A DNA stretch of 7,842 bases from CAMDWQ01 sp964497635 (GCA_964497635.1 CAZCDB010000064.1:1-7842), one strand, 5' to 3'. Positions 1-6,822 are shown, numbered from the stretch's first letter. Numbers and translations are program-made. The notes: a model not told the origin generated them from the sequence alone.

Positions 1-114
1 CAATAGGCCGAGAGTTCTCCCGACTTATGGTTTGAGTCATGGCAACAGGAGAAAATAAATCACTAAACAACCCCGGCACTTAATTTATTTTTACAGAAAT
101 GAGGAAGAATTTTT
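1..114. other. Leader region upstream of rsmI, possible 3' tail of an earlier gene
   Basis: No complete gene is visible here. Two plus-strand frames are open from the left edge and close at TGA 33-35 and TAA 56-58, so the tail of an upstream coding sequence could be present, but the 10 to 18 residues are too few to identify. No strong hairpin followed by a T run is seen. The last part (about 59-100) is AT-rich, and the rsmI ribosome binding site follows it. I looked for the 3' end of RNase P RNA because of a short CCCGACTTAT match, and did not accept it. Confidence 0.3.
101..107 (+). promoter_or_regulatory. Ribosome binding site of rsmI
   Basis: The purine run GAGGAAG ends 7 bases before the ATG at 115. 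It is complementary to the anti-Shine-Dalgarno end of 16S rRNA and fixes the rsmI start. It is one of the clearest such sites in the operon. Most downstream genes instead rely on start codons that overlap the previous stop. Confidence 0.7.
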
Positions 115-792
115 ATGAGTAGTGGATGTTTGTATTTGGTGGCGACTCCGATTGGGAATTTGGGGGACTTGAGTGTCCGGGCGATTGAGACGCTTAAGAA
201 ATGTGATCTGATTGCTTGCGAGGATACGCGGCATTCTAAAGTACTTTTGACCCATTATGGAATTGATAAGCCGTTGGTAAGTTATTTTGATTTCTCGGAG
301 AAGCAGAAGACGCCTTTCTTGATTGAGAAGATCAAAAACGGGGCTCAAGTGGCGCTTATTTCGGATGCGGGGACTCCGGGCATTGCGGATCCGGGGTATC
401 GACTGATCCGAGAGGCGATTGCTCAAGGGGTACGGATGGAGTCGCTTCCGGGGGCGGCGGCGTTTTTGACGGCGCTGGTTTTATCAGGGCTGCCGACAGA
501 CAAATTTATTTTTGAAGGGTTTTTTCCCGTCAAAGACGGGCAGAAGAAAAAGCTGCTTGCCTCGCTGGCCGAGGAAGAGCGCACGGTAATCTTTTATGAG
601 TCGCCACACCGCCTGCTAAAGACCTTAAAGGCGATTCGTGAAACCCTTGGCGACGTCCCGATTGTCGTGGCGCGGGAGCTGACCAAGAAGTTTGAAGAGG
701 TATTGAGGGCCCCGGTGAGTCAGGTTCTCGAGCGGTTTTCGGGGAAAAAGGTTTTGGGTGAATTTGTGATATTATGGAGTCTTAAGAAATAA
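115..792 (+). CDS. rsmI: 16S rRNA (cytidine(1402)-2'-O)-methyltransferase RsmI, short form
   Basis: RsmI transfers a methyl group from S-adenosylmethionine to the 2'-O of C1402 in 16S rRNA, in the ribosomal P site, in the cytoplasm. The protein has 225 residues. All hallmark motifs of this tetrapyrrole-methylase-fold family are visible in order: ATPIGNLGD (10-18), CEDTRHS (35-41), SDAGTPGIADPG (83-94), LPG (111-113), GLPTDKFIFEGFFP (125-138), FYESPHR (160-166), VARELTKKFEE (185-195) and GEFVI (215-219). The usual PGPSA following the LPG is PGAAA here. The protein ends right after GEFVI, whereas E. coli RsmI has about 286 residues with a further helical C-terminal domain; that domain is absent. 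The ATG at 115 has a good ribosome binding site, and the N-terminus begins just before the first conserved strand. It is the first gene of the operon, and its TAA directly abuts the next ATG. Confidence 0.95.
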   Translation: MSSGCLYLVATPIGNLGDLSVRAIETLKKCDLIACEDTRHSKVLLTHYGIDKPLVSYFDFSEKQKTPFLIEKIKNGAQVALISDAGTPGIADPGYRLIREAIAQGVRMESLPGAAAFLTALVLSGLPTDKFIFEGFFPVKDGQKKKLLASLAEEERTVIFYESPHRLLKTLKAIRETLGDVPIVVARELTKKFEEVLRAPVSQVLERFSGKKVLGEFVILWSLKK

Positions 793-1191
793 ATGAAGGA
801 CATCCACTTTCGGGTGTGGCATCTTAAAGAAAATAAGATGTATTACCGGGGGTATCAGAAATTTCTTCATGTGCTTTTGTGCGAAGACGATCATGGGGAA
901 AACGAGGGCAAAGGAAAGCCTGCCCGCAGAGCCTCGTACGGAGACTGTATTTTTTTAGAGAGCACCACTCTTTTTGATAAAAATCAAAGAGAGATTTTTG
1001 AAGGGGATGTTGTCCGGATTCGTTATAAGGACCGAGTATTTGAAGGGGTGGTTGAAGAGGTCCCTGATACATTTGGTGCGTCCAAAGTGCATCCTCTCCA
1101 ATCGATTTTAAAAAAACAGGGAATCGTGGGTTATCCTGAGCACTTGGATGTCGAAGTGATTGGCAACGAATACGAAGCAAAGAAAAAATGA
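793..1191 (+). CDS. YopX-domain protein of unknown function
   Basis: This 132-residue protein matches the pattern of the YopX family (named after a Bacillus phage SPbeta protein), which is common in phages and prophages and has no established biochemical role. Visible family signatures are the N-terminal FRVWHLKENKMYY (6-18), the central STTLFDKNQREIFEGDVVRI (57-76, counterpart of the usual 'tGLkDkngkeIyeGDiv') and the closing EVIGNEYE (121-128). Between them lies a charged, glycine-rich stretch (about 31-50) and a small beta-rich segment. No signal peptide or membrane segment is seen. ATG directly follows the rsmI stop, with a GGAG at 776-779 that is 13 bases away, so translation probably depends on coupling to rsmI. 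The TGA overlaps the ppc ATG. No integrase, terminase or other phage gene is in the window. The family assignment is fairly firm; the function is unknown. Confidence 0.8.
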   Translation: MKDIHFRVWHLKENKMYYRGYQKFLHVLLCEDDHGENEGKGKPARRASYGDCIFLESTTLFDKNQREIFEGDVVRIRYKDRVFEGVVEEVPDTFGASKVHPLQSILKKQGIVGYPEHLDVEVIGNEYEAKKK

Positions 1192-3926
1192 TGACCGCTG
1201 AAGTGGTTCAAAAAAAACCAGAACCTGTCTCCGCGCTGAGGCGCGATGTACGATTTTTGACAACCCTTCTTGGGAATGTGATTCTCGAGCAGGAGGGGGA
1301 GAAGCTTTTTGCCAAAATCGAAGAAATCCGTCATCTGGCCAAAGACATCCGCCGGGACCCACAACCGGAGCTGATCGCTCAGCAGAAAAAAATCATCCGC
1401 TCTCTCTCTTCCCAAGACGCGTATAAGGTTGCGCGTGCTTTTACGATTTATTTTCAGCTGGTGAACATTGCCGAAGAGGCTCAGCGCGTGCGGCGCATCC
1501 GTGACTATGAGAGAAATCTTGAGAGTTTTCAGGACATGTCTTTGCGTAAATTGTTTCATGATCTAAAGGCTCAAGGGATTGCCTCCGAAGAAGTGGTACG
1601 TTTTATGCTTCAAATGCGTATTGAGCTAGTGTTGACCGCGCATCCGACGGAGGCCAAGCGGCGGACGGTGTTGGATCATCTGCTTCGGATTGCCTCCAAT
1701 CTACAGGCGCTCGACAAGCAGGATCTGACCTTTTACGAAAAAGAAAACTCGATGAACCAGATCAAGAGCACGCTTGAGATCCTCTGGCAGACCTCCGAGG
1801 TGCGTCAGAGAAAAGTCGAAGTATTGGATGAAGTCGCGCAGACTCTATTTTATTTTCAACGAACCATCTTAGATCTTTTGCCGGATCTCCAGCAGAAAAT
1901 AAGACAGGAATTCCGCAACGCGTTTGGCGAAGACGGTCGCGAAATCCCGCCCTTTGTTGAGTTTGGGTCTTGGGTAGGGGCTGATCGCGATGGCAATCCT
2001 TTTGTGACTTGCGAGATCACCCAAAAAACAGCTTCTCTCCAGAAAAAATTGATTTTGCAAAAATATCTTTCCCTCATTGAAGATCTGATCCGCAAATTTA
2101 GTCAGTCTCAAGTTTTTATTAAAACCTCACGTCGGTTATCGGAGTCTTTGGCGGAAGATGCGAAGCTTTTTCCCGATCTGGCCAAGGAGTTGGGGAGGTT
2201 TGAGTCTGAGGAGATTTACCGCAAGAAATTTTCTTTTATCCATCAAAAACTTGAAAATACGCTGAAGAAGAAAAAACCTTTTTATTCGGACGCCGAGGAG
2301 TTTTTGGAAGATTTGCATGTGGTTCGTGAGAGTCTTTTGGCGTATCAGGGGCACTTGGCGGTGATTGATATTGACCGCTTGATGGATACGGTACATTTTT
2401 TTGGCTTTCATCTGGCCAAGCTTGATTTTCGCGATCATTCCAAGAAGATTCGCGGGCTTTTCATGGAGATTTTCCCCGAAGCTATTTTTGACGAAGAATT
2501 TATTTGTAAAAAAATTCTTTCGCCTTCAAAACTACCCCCTTCTTCTCACTTGTCGGCGCCTTCACGCGATATTCTAGAGCAGATCTCAACGATACGGTTG
2601 ATTCAGGACCGCATTGATCCCCGGGTGGTGGAGGACTACATCATCAGCATGACCGAGGGACCGGCCGATGTTCTGGCTCTTTTTTATATCGCTCAGGCTA
2701 AGAACTTGATTCATGTGTCGCGTAAAAAAGTGAAGGCGAGCTCGATTGGGATTATCCCGCTTTTTGAGACGATTTCTGCTTTGGAAATGGCGGATGGGAT
2801 TATGGACAAGCTTTTTTCGATTCCTATTTATCGTTCGTATTTGGAATCCCGCGGTAATGTCCAGGAAGTGATGTTGGGTTATTCGGATTCCAGCAAAGAC
2901 GGCGGGTATCTGACAGCCAACTGGAAACTTTATGTGGCGCAGAAGCGTCTGGCCGAAGTGGCGGCTCGTCACGGAGTGCGACTTGAGCTCTTTCACGGCA
3001 AAGGGGGGACGATTGATCGTGGGGGCGGGGAGTCTCACAAGGCGATTTTGGCCCAGCCTTATGCGGCTTGTGACGGGCAGATCAAAGTCACGGAGCAGGG
3101 GGAAGTCGTCGCCCAAAAATATGCCAATACGGTGATTGCCCAAAGAAACTTGGAGCAGATGGTGACGGCCGTGGCCTGGACCAATCTTGTGAGCAAAAGA
3201 GAAGTCGAAAAAAATACCAAGATTCCTGTGTGGGAGAAGCGGATGGAGCGGCTCTCGGAGCTCTCGCTTGAATTTTATCGCAGGCTTGTGTTTGGCACTC
3301 CAGGGTTTTTGGATTTTTATCATGAGGCGACGCCGATTCATGTGCTGAAGATGACCAAGATTGGGTCACGCCCCGCCACGCGCGGGACCAAGCAGAGTTT
3401 TGAAGAGCTTCGGGCGATTCCTTGGGTATTTAGCTGGATTCAGTCGCGCTATATTATTTCTGCTTGGTATGGGATGGGGACAGCGATTGAGACTTATATC
3501 CAAGAAAGAGGCAGTGAAGGACTTGTGGAGCTTCGTGAGATGTACCAGGAGTGGCCTTTCTTCAGTTCTTTGATTCACAACCTGCAGATGTCTCTGGCCA
3601 AAACAGATCTTCACACGGCGGCGCAATACGCGGCGTTGGTCAAGGATCATCAGCTGAGCTCTAAAATCCATGGGGAAGTTGTCGCGGAATACCGCCGGGC
3701 GGTGGATCATGTGCTTGAGATTTCTTCACAGAAAGAGCTTCTGGATTATCACCGGGTACTCAAAGACTCGATCCGCTTTCGTAATCCTTACGTTGATCCT
3801 TTAAACTATATCCAAATCCGTTTTTTAAATGAGCTTAAAAATGCTTCCGAGAAGCCTGAAATGCTGGATGAAATTTTACTTTTGACGGTGAATGGGATCG
3901 CTTTCGGGATGAAGAGTACGGGATGA
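1188..3926 (+). CDS. ppc: Phosphoenolpyruvate carboxylase
   Basis: The enzyme carboxylates PEP with bicarbonate to oxaloacetate and phosphate in the cytoplasm, replenishing the TCA cycle. At 912 residues it is full length. Visible sites, with E. coli equivalents from my own alignment: TAHPTEAKRRT (150-160) with catalytic His152 (H138), GSWVGADRDGNP (260-271), KLDFR with Arg415 (R396), metal ligands Glu527 in PLFET (E506) and Asp567 in GYSDSSKDGG (D543), Lys570 (K546), His603 and Arg611 (H579, R587), Lys644 (K620), Arg729 (R699) and Arg742 in LRAIPW (R713). Two positions in the glycine-rich loop deviate: Lys605 replaces Arg581 and Asp610 replaces Gly586. At the aspartate-inhibitor site Lys805 and Arg865 match K773 and R832, but Ser910 replaces Asn881 in the C-terminal tail. 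There is no plant-type N-terminal phosphorylation motif. ATG 1188 overlaps the preceding stop; ATG 1191 is an alternative start one codon later. Confidence 0.97.
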   Translation: MMTAEVVQKKPEPVSALRRDVRFLTTLLGNVILEQEGEKLFAKIEEIRHLAKDIRRDPQPELIAQQKKIIRSLSSQDAYKVARAFTIYFQLVNIAEEAQRVRRIRDYERNLESFQDMSLRKLFHDLKAQGIASEEVVRFMLQMRIELVLTAHPTEAKRRTVLDHLLRIASNLQALDKQDLTFYEKENSMNQIKSTLEILWQTSEVRQRKVEVLDEVAQTLFYFQRTILDLLPDLQQKIRQEFRNAFGEDGREIPPFVEFGSWVGADRDGNPFVTCEITQKTASLQKKLILQKYLSLIEDLIRKFSQSQVFIKTSRRLSESLAEDAKLFPDLAKELGRFESEEIYRKKFSFIHQKLENTLKKKKPFYSDAEEFLEDLHVVRESLLAYQGHLAVIDIDRLMDTVHFFGFHLAKLDFRDHSKKIRGLFMEIFPEAIFDEEFICKKILSPSKLPPSSHLSAPSRDILEQISTIRLIQDRIDPRVVEDYIISMTEGPADVLALFYIAQAKNLIHVSRKKVKASSIGIIPLFETISALEMADGIMDKLFSIPIYRSYLESRGNVQEVMLGYSDSSKDGGYLTANWKLYVAQKRLAEVAARHGVRLELFHGKGGTIDRGGGESHKAILAQPYAACDGQIKVTEQGEVVAQKYANTVIAQRNLEQMVTAVAWTNLVSKREVEKNTKIPVWEKRMERLSELSLEFYRRLVFGTPGFLDFYHEATPIHVLKMTKIGSRPATRGTKQSFEELRAIPWVFSWIQSRYIISAWYGMGTAIETYIQERGSEGLVELREMYQEWPFFSSLIHNLQMSLAKTDLHTAAQYAALVKDHQLSSKIHGEVVAEYRRAVDHVLEISSQKELLDYHRVLKDSIRFRNPYVDPLNYIQIRFLNELKNASEKPEMLDEILLLTVNGIAFGMKSTG

Positions 3927-4807
3927 AAAATAAAACACAGAAGAAAAATTTAGTTCGTGTGGGGTTGATTCAGGTGCGCTCGGAAGAGTCGGCAGCGCAG
4001 AATCTTAAAAAAATGATTTCGCAGGTGAGGCTTGCGGCCTCGGAAGGGGCGCAGATCGTCTGCTCGCAAGAACTTTTTACGACCCCTTATTTTTGTCAGA
4101 CGGAAAATACCAAAAATTTTGATTTAGCCGAGGCGATTCCGGGCCCGACGACCGAGGCGCTCTCGAAGGTTGCTAAGGAAAAGAAGGTGGTGATTATCGC
4201 TTCCCTTTTTGAGAAGCGCGGCAAAGGGGTGTATCACAATACCGCGGCGGTGATTGATGCGGATGGAAAATATCTGGGGAAATATCGCAAAATGCACATC
4301 CCGGACGATCCGGCGTTTTATGAGAAGTTTTATTTTGTGCCAGGGGACTTGGGCTTTAAAACCTTTCAGACGCGTTATGCCAAGATTGGGGTTTTGATTT
4401 GTTGGGATCAGTGGTTCCCCGAAGCCGCGCGGCTGACGGCGCTCTCGGGAGCAGACATCTTGTTTTATCCGACGGCGATTGGCTGGAAGCCGGAGGAGCC
4501 TAAAGAGACCGCGTATTATCACTCCGCCTGGGAGACGGTTCAGAGGAGTCATGCGATTGCCAATGGGGTGTTTGTCGCCTCGGTCAATCGTGTGGGCAAA
4601 GAAGGCGGCTTGCAGTTTTGGGGGCAGTCCTTTATTTCGGACCCATTTGGTCATGTTTTGTATCGTGCCTCCAGCGCCAAAGAAGAGATGGTGCTGGCCG
4701 ACTGCGATCTAAATCTTGTCGAGCAGACCCGTCGTGAGTGGCCCTTTTTACGTGACCGGCGGATTGATGCTTACCCACCTATTTTGTCGAGGCTGATCGA
4801 GAAGTGA
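3923..4807 (+). CDS. aguB: N-carbamoylputrescine amidase
   Basis: AguB hydrolyses N-carbamoylputrescine to putrescine, CO2 and ammonia, the last step of the agmatine route. The 294-residue protein is a full-length nitrilase-superfamily (CN hydrolase) enzyme, with the Glu-Lys-Cys triad visible as Glu50 in SQELF, Lys123 in YRKMHIPD and Cys160 in GVLICWDQWFPE. Subfamily marks that separate it from other nitrilases are ELFTTPYFCQTEN (50-62) and the HIPDDPAFYEKFYFVPGD stretch (125-142). No signal peptide is present, so it is cytoplasmic. The start ATG overlaps the ppc TGA as ATGA, and its own TGA overlaps the GTG of aguA. The adjacent agmatine deiminase supplies its substrate, which strongly supports this specificity over a generic amidase or beta-ureidopropionase. 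Confidence 0.95.
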   Translation: MKNKTQKKNLVRVGLIQVRSEESAAQNLKKMISQVRLAASEGAQIVCSQELFTTPYFCQTENTKNFDLAEAIPGPTTEALSKVAKEKKVVIIASLFEKRGKGVYHNTAAVIDADGKYLGKYRKMHIPDDPAFYEKFYFVPGDLGFKTFQTRYAKIGVLICWDQWFPEAARLTALSGADILFYPTAIGWKPEEPKETAYYHSAWETVQRSHAIANGVFVASVNRVGKEGGLQFWGQSFISDPFGHVLYRASSAKEEMVLADCDLNLVEQTRREWPFLRDRRIDAYPPILSRLIEK

Positions 4808-5841
4808 ATCCACGGAAATACCGCATGCCGGCGGAGTGGGAGACCCACGAAGCCACCTGGCTAACCTGGCCCACCAATAAAATCACCTGGCCCGGAGCTC
4901 TCCTAAAACGCGCGGAAGAAATTTACATCGAAATGATGCGTGGGCTCTTACCCGGAGAGAAAGTCAATCTTCTGGTGCCGGATGAGAAAACCGCGCAGTC
5001 AGTCAGTAAGCGGCTCGCCGCGAAAAAAATCTCCACGAAAAATCTTATCTGTCATCGTGTCAAGACCGTAGATACCTGGATCCGAGATTATGGACCCATT
5101 TTTGTAAAAAATGATGACAGCGTGGCCTTTACCAAATGGATCTTCAACGCTTGGGGTGGAAAATATTCGGATTTGGCACGCGATACCAAGGTGGTGGATA
5201 AAATCAGCTATTTTAAAAAGTTTCTCCGATTTGATCCTGGGATTATTTTGGAAGGTGGCTCGATTGACGTCAATGGCTGCGGGACGCTTTTGACCACCGA
5301 GCAGTGCCTCCTTAACCCCAACCGCAATCCTCAGCTTTCTCGTCGGGGAATTGAAAAGTATCTAGAGAAATTTTTAGGGATTAAAAAGACCATCTGGCTT
5401 AAAGAAGGTATCGAGGCGGATGACACGGACGGCCACGTGGATGATATTACGCGCTTTGTAGCACCCCGCGTGATTTTGACGGCGGTAGAGCCAAACAAGG
5501 CGGACAAAAATCACGCCTATTTAAAAGAAAATTTAGAAATTTTGAAAAAATCCACTGACCAGGACGGAAAAAAGTTTCAGATCATCGAGCTTCCCATGCC
5601 GGGAGTGGTCGGTCCGCCGCGCTCGGATACCGATCATACAAGGCTTCCTGCCAGCTACGCCAACTTTTATATCGGAAACCATGCGGTGCTGGTGCCGATC
5701 TATAGCCATTGCAATGACCGGGCCGCGTTAAAAATCATCCAAAAGGCTTTTCCCTCCCGCAAAGTCGTAGGGATTGAGTGCTCGGCTTTGGTTTATGGTT
5801 TGGGATCCATTCACTGTGTAACGCAGCAGGAACCTAGGTGA
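4804..5841 (+). CDS. aguA: Agmatine deiminase
   Basis: AguA converts agmatine to N-carbamoylputrescine and ammonia. The 345-residue protein has the normal length and the guanidino-modifying (pentein) fold motifs: MPAEWETHEATWLTWP (8-23), TWIRDYGP (91-98, with Asp95), LEGGSID (149-155, with Glu150), DTDGHVDDITRF (207-218, with His211 and Asp213) and the C-terminal GSIHCVTQQEP with nucleophile Cys338. These are the expected catalytic residues. The annotated start is GTG 4804, overlapping the aguB stop as GTGA. ATG 4825, seven codons in, just before PAEW, is a realistic alternative because homologues often begin near that point. The GTG is preferred because the same 4-base overlap is used at neighbouring junctions. 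The stop overlaps the GTG of the next gene. With aguB it forms a two-step putrescine module; an arginine decarboxylase must be elsewhere if the agmatine is made internally. Confidence 0.96.
   Translation: MNPRKYRMPAEWETHEATWLTWPTNKITWPGALLKRAEEIYIEMMRGLLPGEKVNLLVPDEKTAQSVSKRLAAKKISTKNLICHRVKTVDTWIRDYGPIFVKNDDSVAFTKWIFNAWGGKYSDLARDTKVVDKISYFKKFLRFDPGIILEGGSIDVNGCGTLLTTEQCLLNPNRNPQLSRRGIEKYLEKFLGIKKTIWLKEGIEADDTDGHVDDITRFVAPRVILTAVEPNKADKNHAYLKENLEILKKSTDQDGKKFQIIELPMPGVVGPPRSDTDHTRLPASYANFYIGNHAVLVPIYSHCNDRAALKIIQKAFPSRKVVGIECSALVYGLGSIHCVTQQEPR
5828..5831 (+). promoter_or_regulatory. Ribosome binding site of the lipid A acyltransferase gene
   Basis: AGGA lies inside the last codons of aguA, 6 bases before the GTG at 5838. 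It supports that GTG as the true start despite the weak start codon, together with the GTGA stop/start overlap. Confidence 0.5.
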
Positions 5842-6722
5842 AAAAAAAGCCTTACCGGATTTTTCTCTATTATCTGCTTGTTGGCATTCGCTTTCTTTTC
5901 AATATCTTTCCCTACTCCATACTGGTTCGGATGGGAAAATATTTGGGTCGATTTGCGTTTTATATTATCTCCAAAGAGCGAGCTAGAACCCTAAATCATT
6001 TATCGTTGGCTTTTGGCAACGAAAAAACTCCTGAAGAGTTAAAAAAAATAGCACGTGGTGTTTTTGAAAACTTCGGGATGATTTTGATGGAAACTAATTT
6101 TATCCACAAGATCCTTTCGGAGATTGACCGCTGGGTAGTGATTGAAGGGTCCAGCCACATTGATGAGGCCTTAAAGAAGGGGAAGGGTATCGTGGGCCTT
6201 GTGGCCCATTTTGGGGACTGGGAGCTGATGGGTGGGTATCTGACGATGAAAGGGTATCCTCTGACGGTGATCGCACGCAAAATTTACTACGAAAAGTACA
6301 ATGAGCTTCTCATGGAGGTGCGTCAAAAAATGGGGGTCCAGACCATCTATCGTGATGAGTCCCCGCGAAAAATGCTCCAAGTGCTCAAGAAAAACGAGAT
6401 CTTAGCCTTTGTGGCGGATCAGGATGTGGAGGCCGTGGATGGGGTATTTGTCAACTTTTTTGGACAGCCCGCCTATACCCCGGTGGCACCGGTAAGGTTT
6501 GCCATGGCCACCGGATCTGCCCTGATTCCTGCTTTTATCATTCGGCAGGGGTATAAACATAAGATTATTATTCGCAATCCCTTAGAGTTAGTTAATACTC
6601 AAAATATTGAGTTAGATACCCAAGTCAACACCCAGGCCTGGGTGGCTGTCCAGGAGTCCTTTATTCGCCAATACCCCGATCACTGGGTCTGGAACCACCG
6701 CCGCTGGAAGACCCGCCCTTGA
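5838..6722 (+). CDS. Lipid A biosynthesis acyltransferase (LpxL/HtrB family)
   Basis: Members of this family transfer a secondary acyl chain from acyl carrier protein to the lipid A precursor at the inner face of the cytoplasmic membrane. The 294-residue protein has an N-terminal hydrophobic anchor (about 8-30), with a second hydrophobic patch near 36-45. The catalytic HxxxxE motif is HFGDWE (124-129), with His124 and Glu129. Also visible are ADQD (193-196), the FFGQPAYTPVAPVRFA block (207-222) and the typical C-terminal PDHWVWNHRRWKTRP (280-294). Which member it is (LpxL, LpxM or LpxP), and hence chain length and position, cannot be told from sequence by eye, so no gene symbol is assigned. 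It starts with GTG overlapping the aguA stop and is the last gene of the operon. Its presence implies an LPS-containing outer membrane. Confidence 0.92.
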   Translation: MKKKPYRIFLYYLLVGIRFLFNIFPYSILVRMGKYLGRFAFYIISKERARTLNHLSLAFGNEKTPEELKKIARGVFENFGMILMETNFIHKILSEIDRWVVIEGSSHIDEALKKGKGIVGLVAHFGDWELMGGYLTMKGYPLTVIARKIYYEKYNELLMEVRQKMGVQTIYRDESPRKMLQVLKKNEILAFVADQDVEAVDGVFVNFFGQPAYTPVAPVRFAMATGSALIPAFIIRQGYKHKIIIRNPLELVNTQNIELDTQVNTQAWVAVQESFIRQYPDHWVWNHRRWKTRP

Positions 6723-6741
6723 CGAGGGCCATTTCGTCGGG
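6716..6741 (+). other. Stem-loop spanning the operon's last stop codon
   Basis: GACGA (6721-6725) pairs with TCGTC (6734-6738) around an 8-base loop. CCC (6716-6718) can extend the stem with GGG (6739-6741) if the two T bases are bulged. It lies exactly at the end of the acyltransferase gene. No T run follows, so it is not a standard intrinsic terminator. It could protect the 3' end of the mRNA, or it could be chance. Confidence 0.25.
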
Positions 6742-6748
6742 TAAACTT

Positions 6749-6785
6749 CGGCAATAATAGAATTCTCCGGGTATTTTATTGGCCG
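6749..6785. repeat. Imperfect inverted repeat in the intergenic gap
   Basis: CGGCAATAATA (6749-6759) is nearly the reverse complement of TATTTTATTGGCCG (6772-6785), needing three extra bases in the right arm. The arms are separated by 12 bases. The right arm overlaps the proposed -35 element of the next gene, so a regulatory hairpin or operator is possible. The AT-rich, bulged pairing makes chance a serious alternative. Confidence 0.25.
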
Positions 6786-6807
6786 CATTCCATAATCTTT
6801 TTATAAG
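6779..6807 (+). promoter_or_regulatory. Candidate sigma-70-type promoter for the last gene
   Basis: TTGGCC (6779-6784, 4 of 6 to consensus) and TATAAG (6802-6807, 5 of 6) are separated by exactly 17 bases. Transcription would begin near 6814, only about 9 bases before the ATG at 6823, giving a nearly leaderless mRNA. This agrees with the absence of a good Shine-Dalgarno site close to that ATG. It lies in the only intergenic gap after the operon begins, which makes it positionally sensible. Confidence 0.4.
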
Positions 6808-6822
6808 GCAAATCCAAAAAAT

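Noticed and set aside
1..45. Possible 3' end of RNase P RNA (rnpB) upstream of rsmI, from the CCCGACTTAT stretch
   Set aside because: The near-universal ACAGAA before the P4 strand is absent, the CCCGACTT version would remove the conserved bulged U of P4, and the 5' half is outside the window, so pairing cannot be tested.
32..60. Candidate promoter TTGAGT (32-37) with ATAAAT (55-60) ahead of rsmI
   Set aside because: The -10 matches only 3 of 6 consensus positions and AT-rich alternatives are abundant; too weak to annotate.
793..1191. YopX gene as a sign of a prophage remnant
   Set aside because: No integrase, terminase, structural gene, attachment repeat or tRNA is seen nearby, and both flanking genes are intact housekeeping genes.
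1131..1559. Minus-strand open frame across the YopX/ppc junction
   Set aside because: It is antisense to two supported genes with no motif or ribosome binding evidence.
2586..3341. Long minus-strand open frame of 251 codons inside ppc
   Set aside because: It lies antisense to the most conserved part of ppc, its translation is rich in Arg, His and Pro without a recognisable domain, and it is explained by codon bias of the true gene.
4124..4654. Minus-strand open frame of 176 codons inside aguB
   Set aside because: It is antisense to a clear nitrilase-family gene, and its translation shows no family motif; treated as a shadow frame.
6716..6741. Intrinsic terminator after the acyltransferase gene
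   Set aside because: A stem can be drawn but no T run follows it, so it was listed only as a stem-loop.
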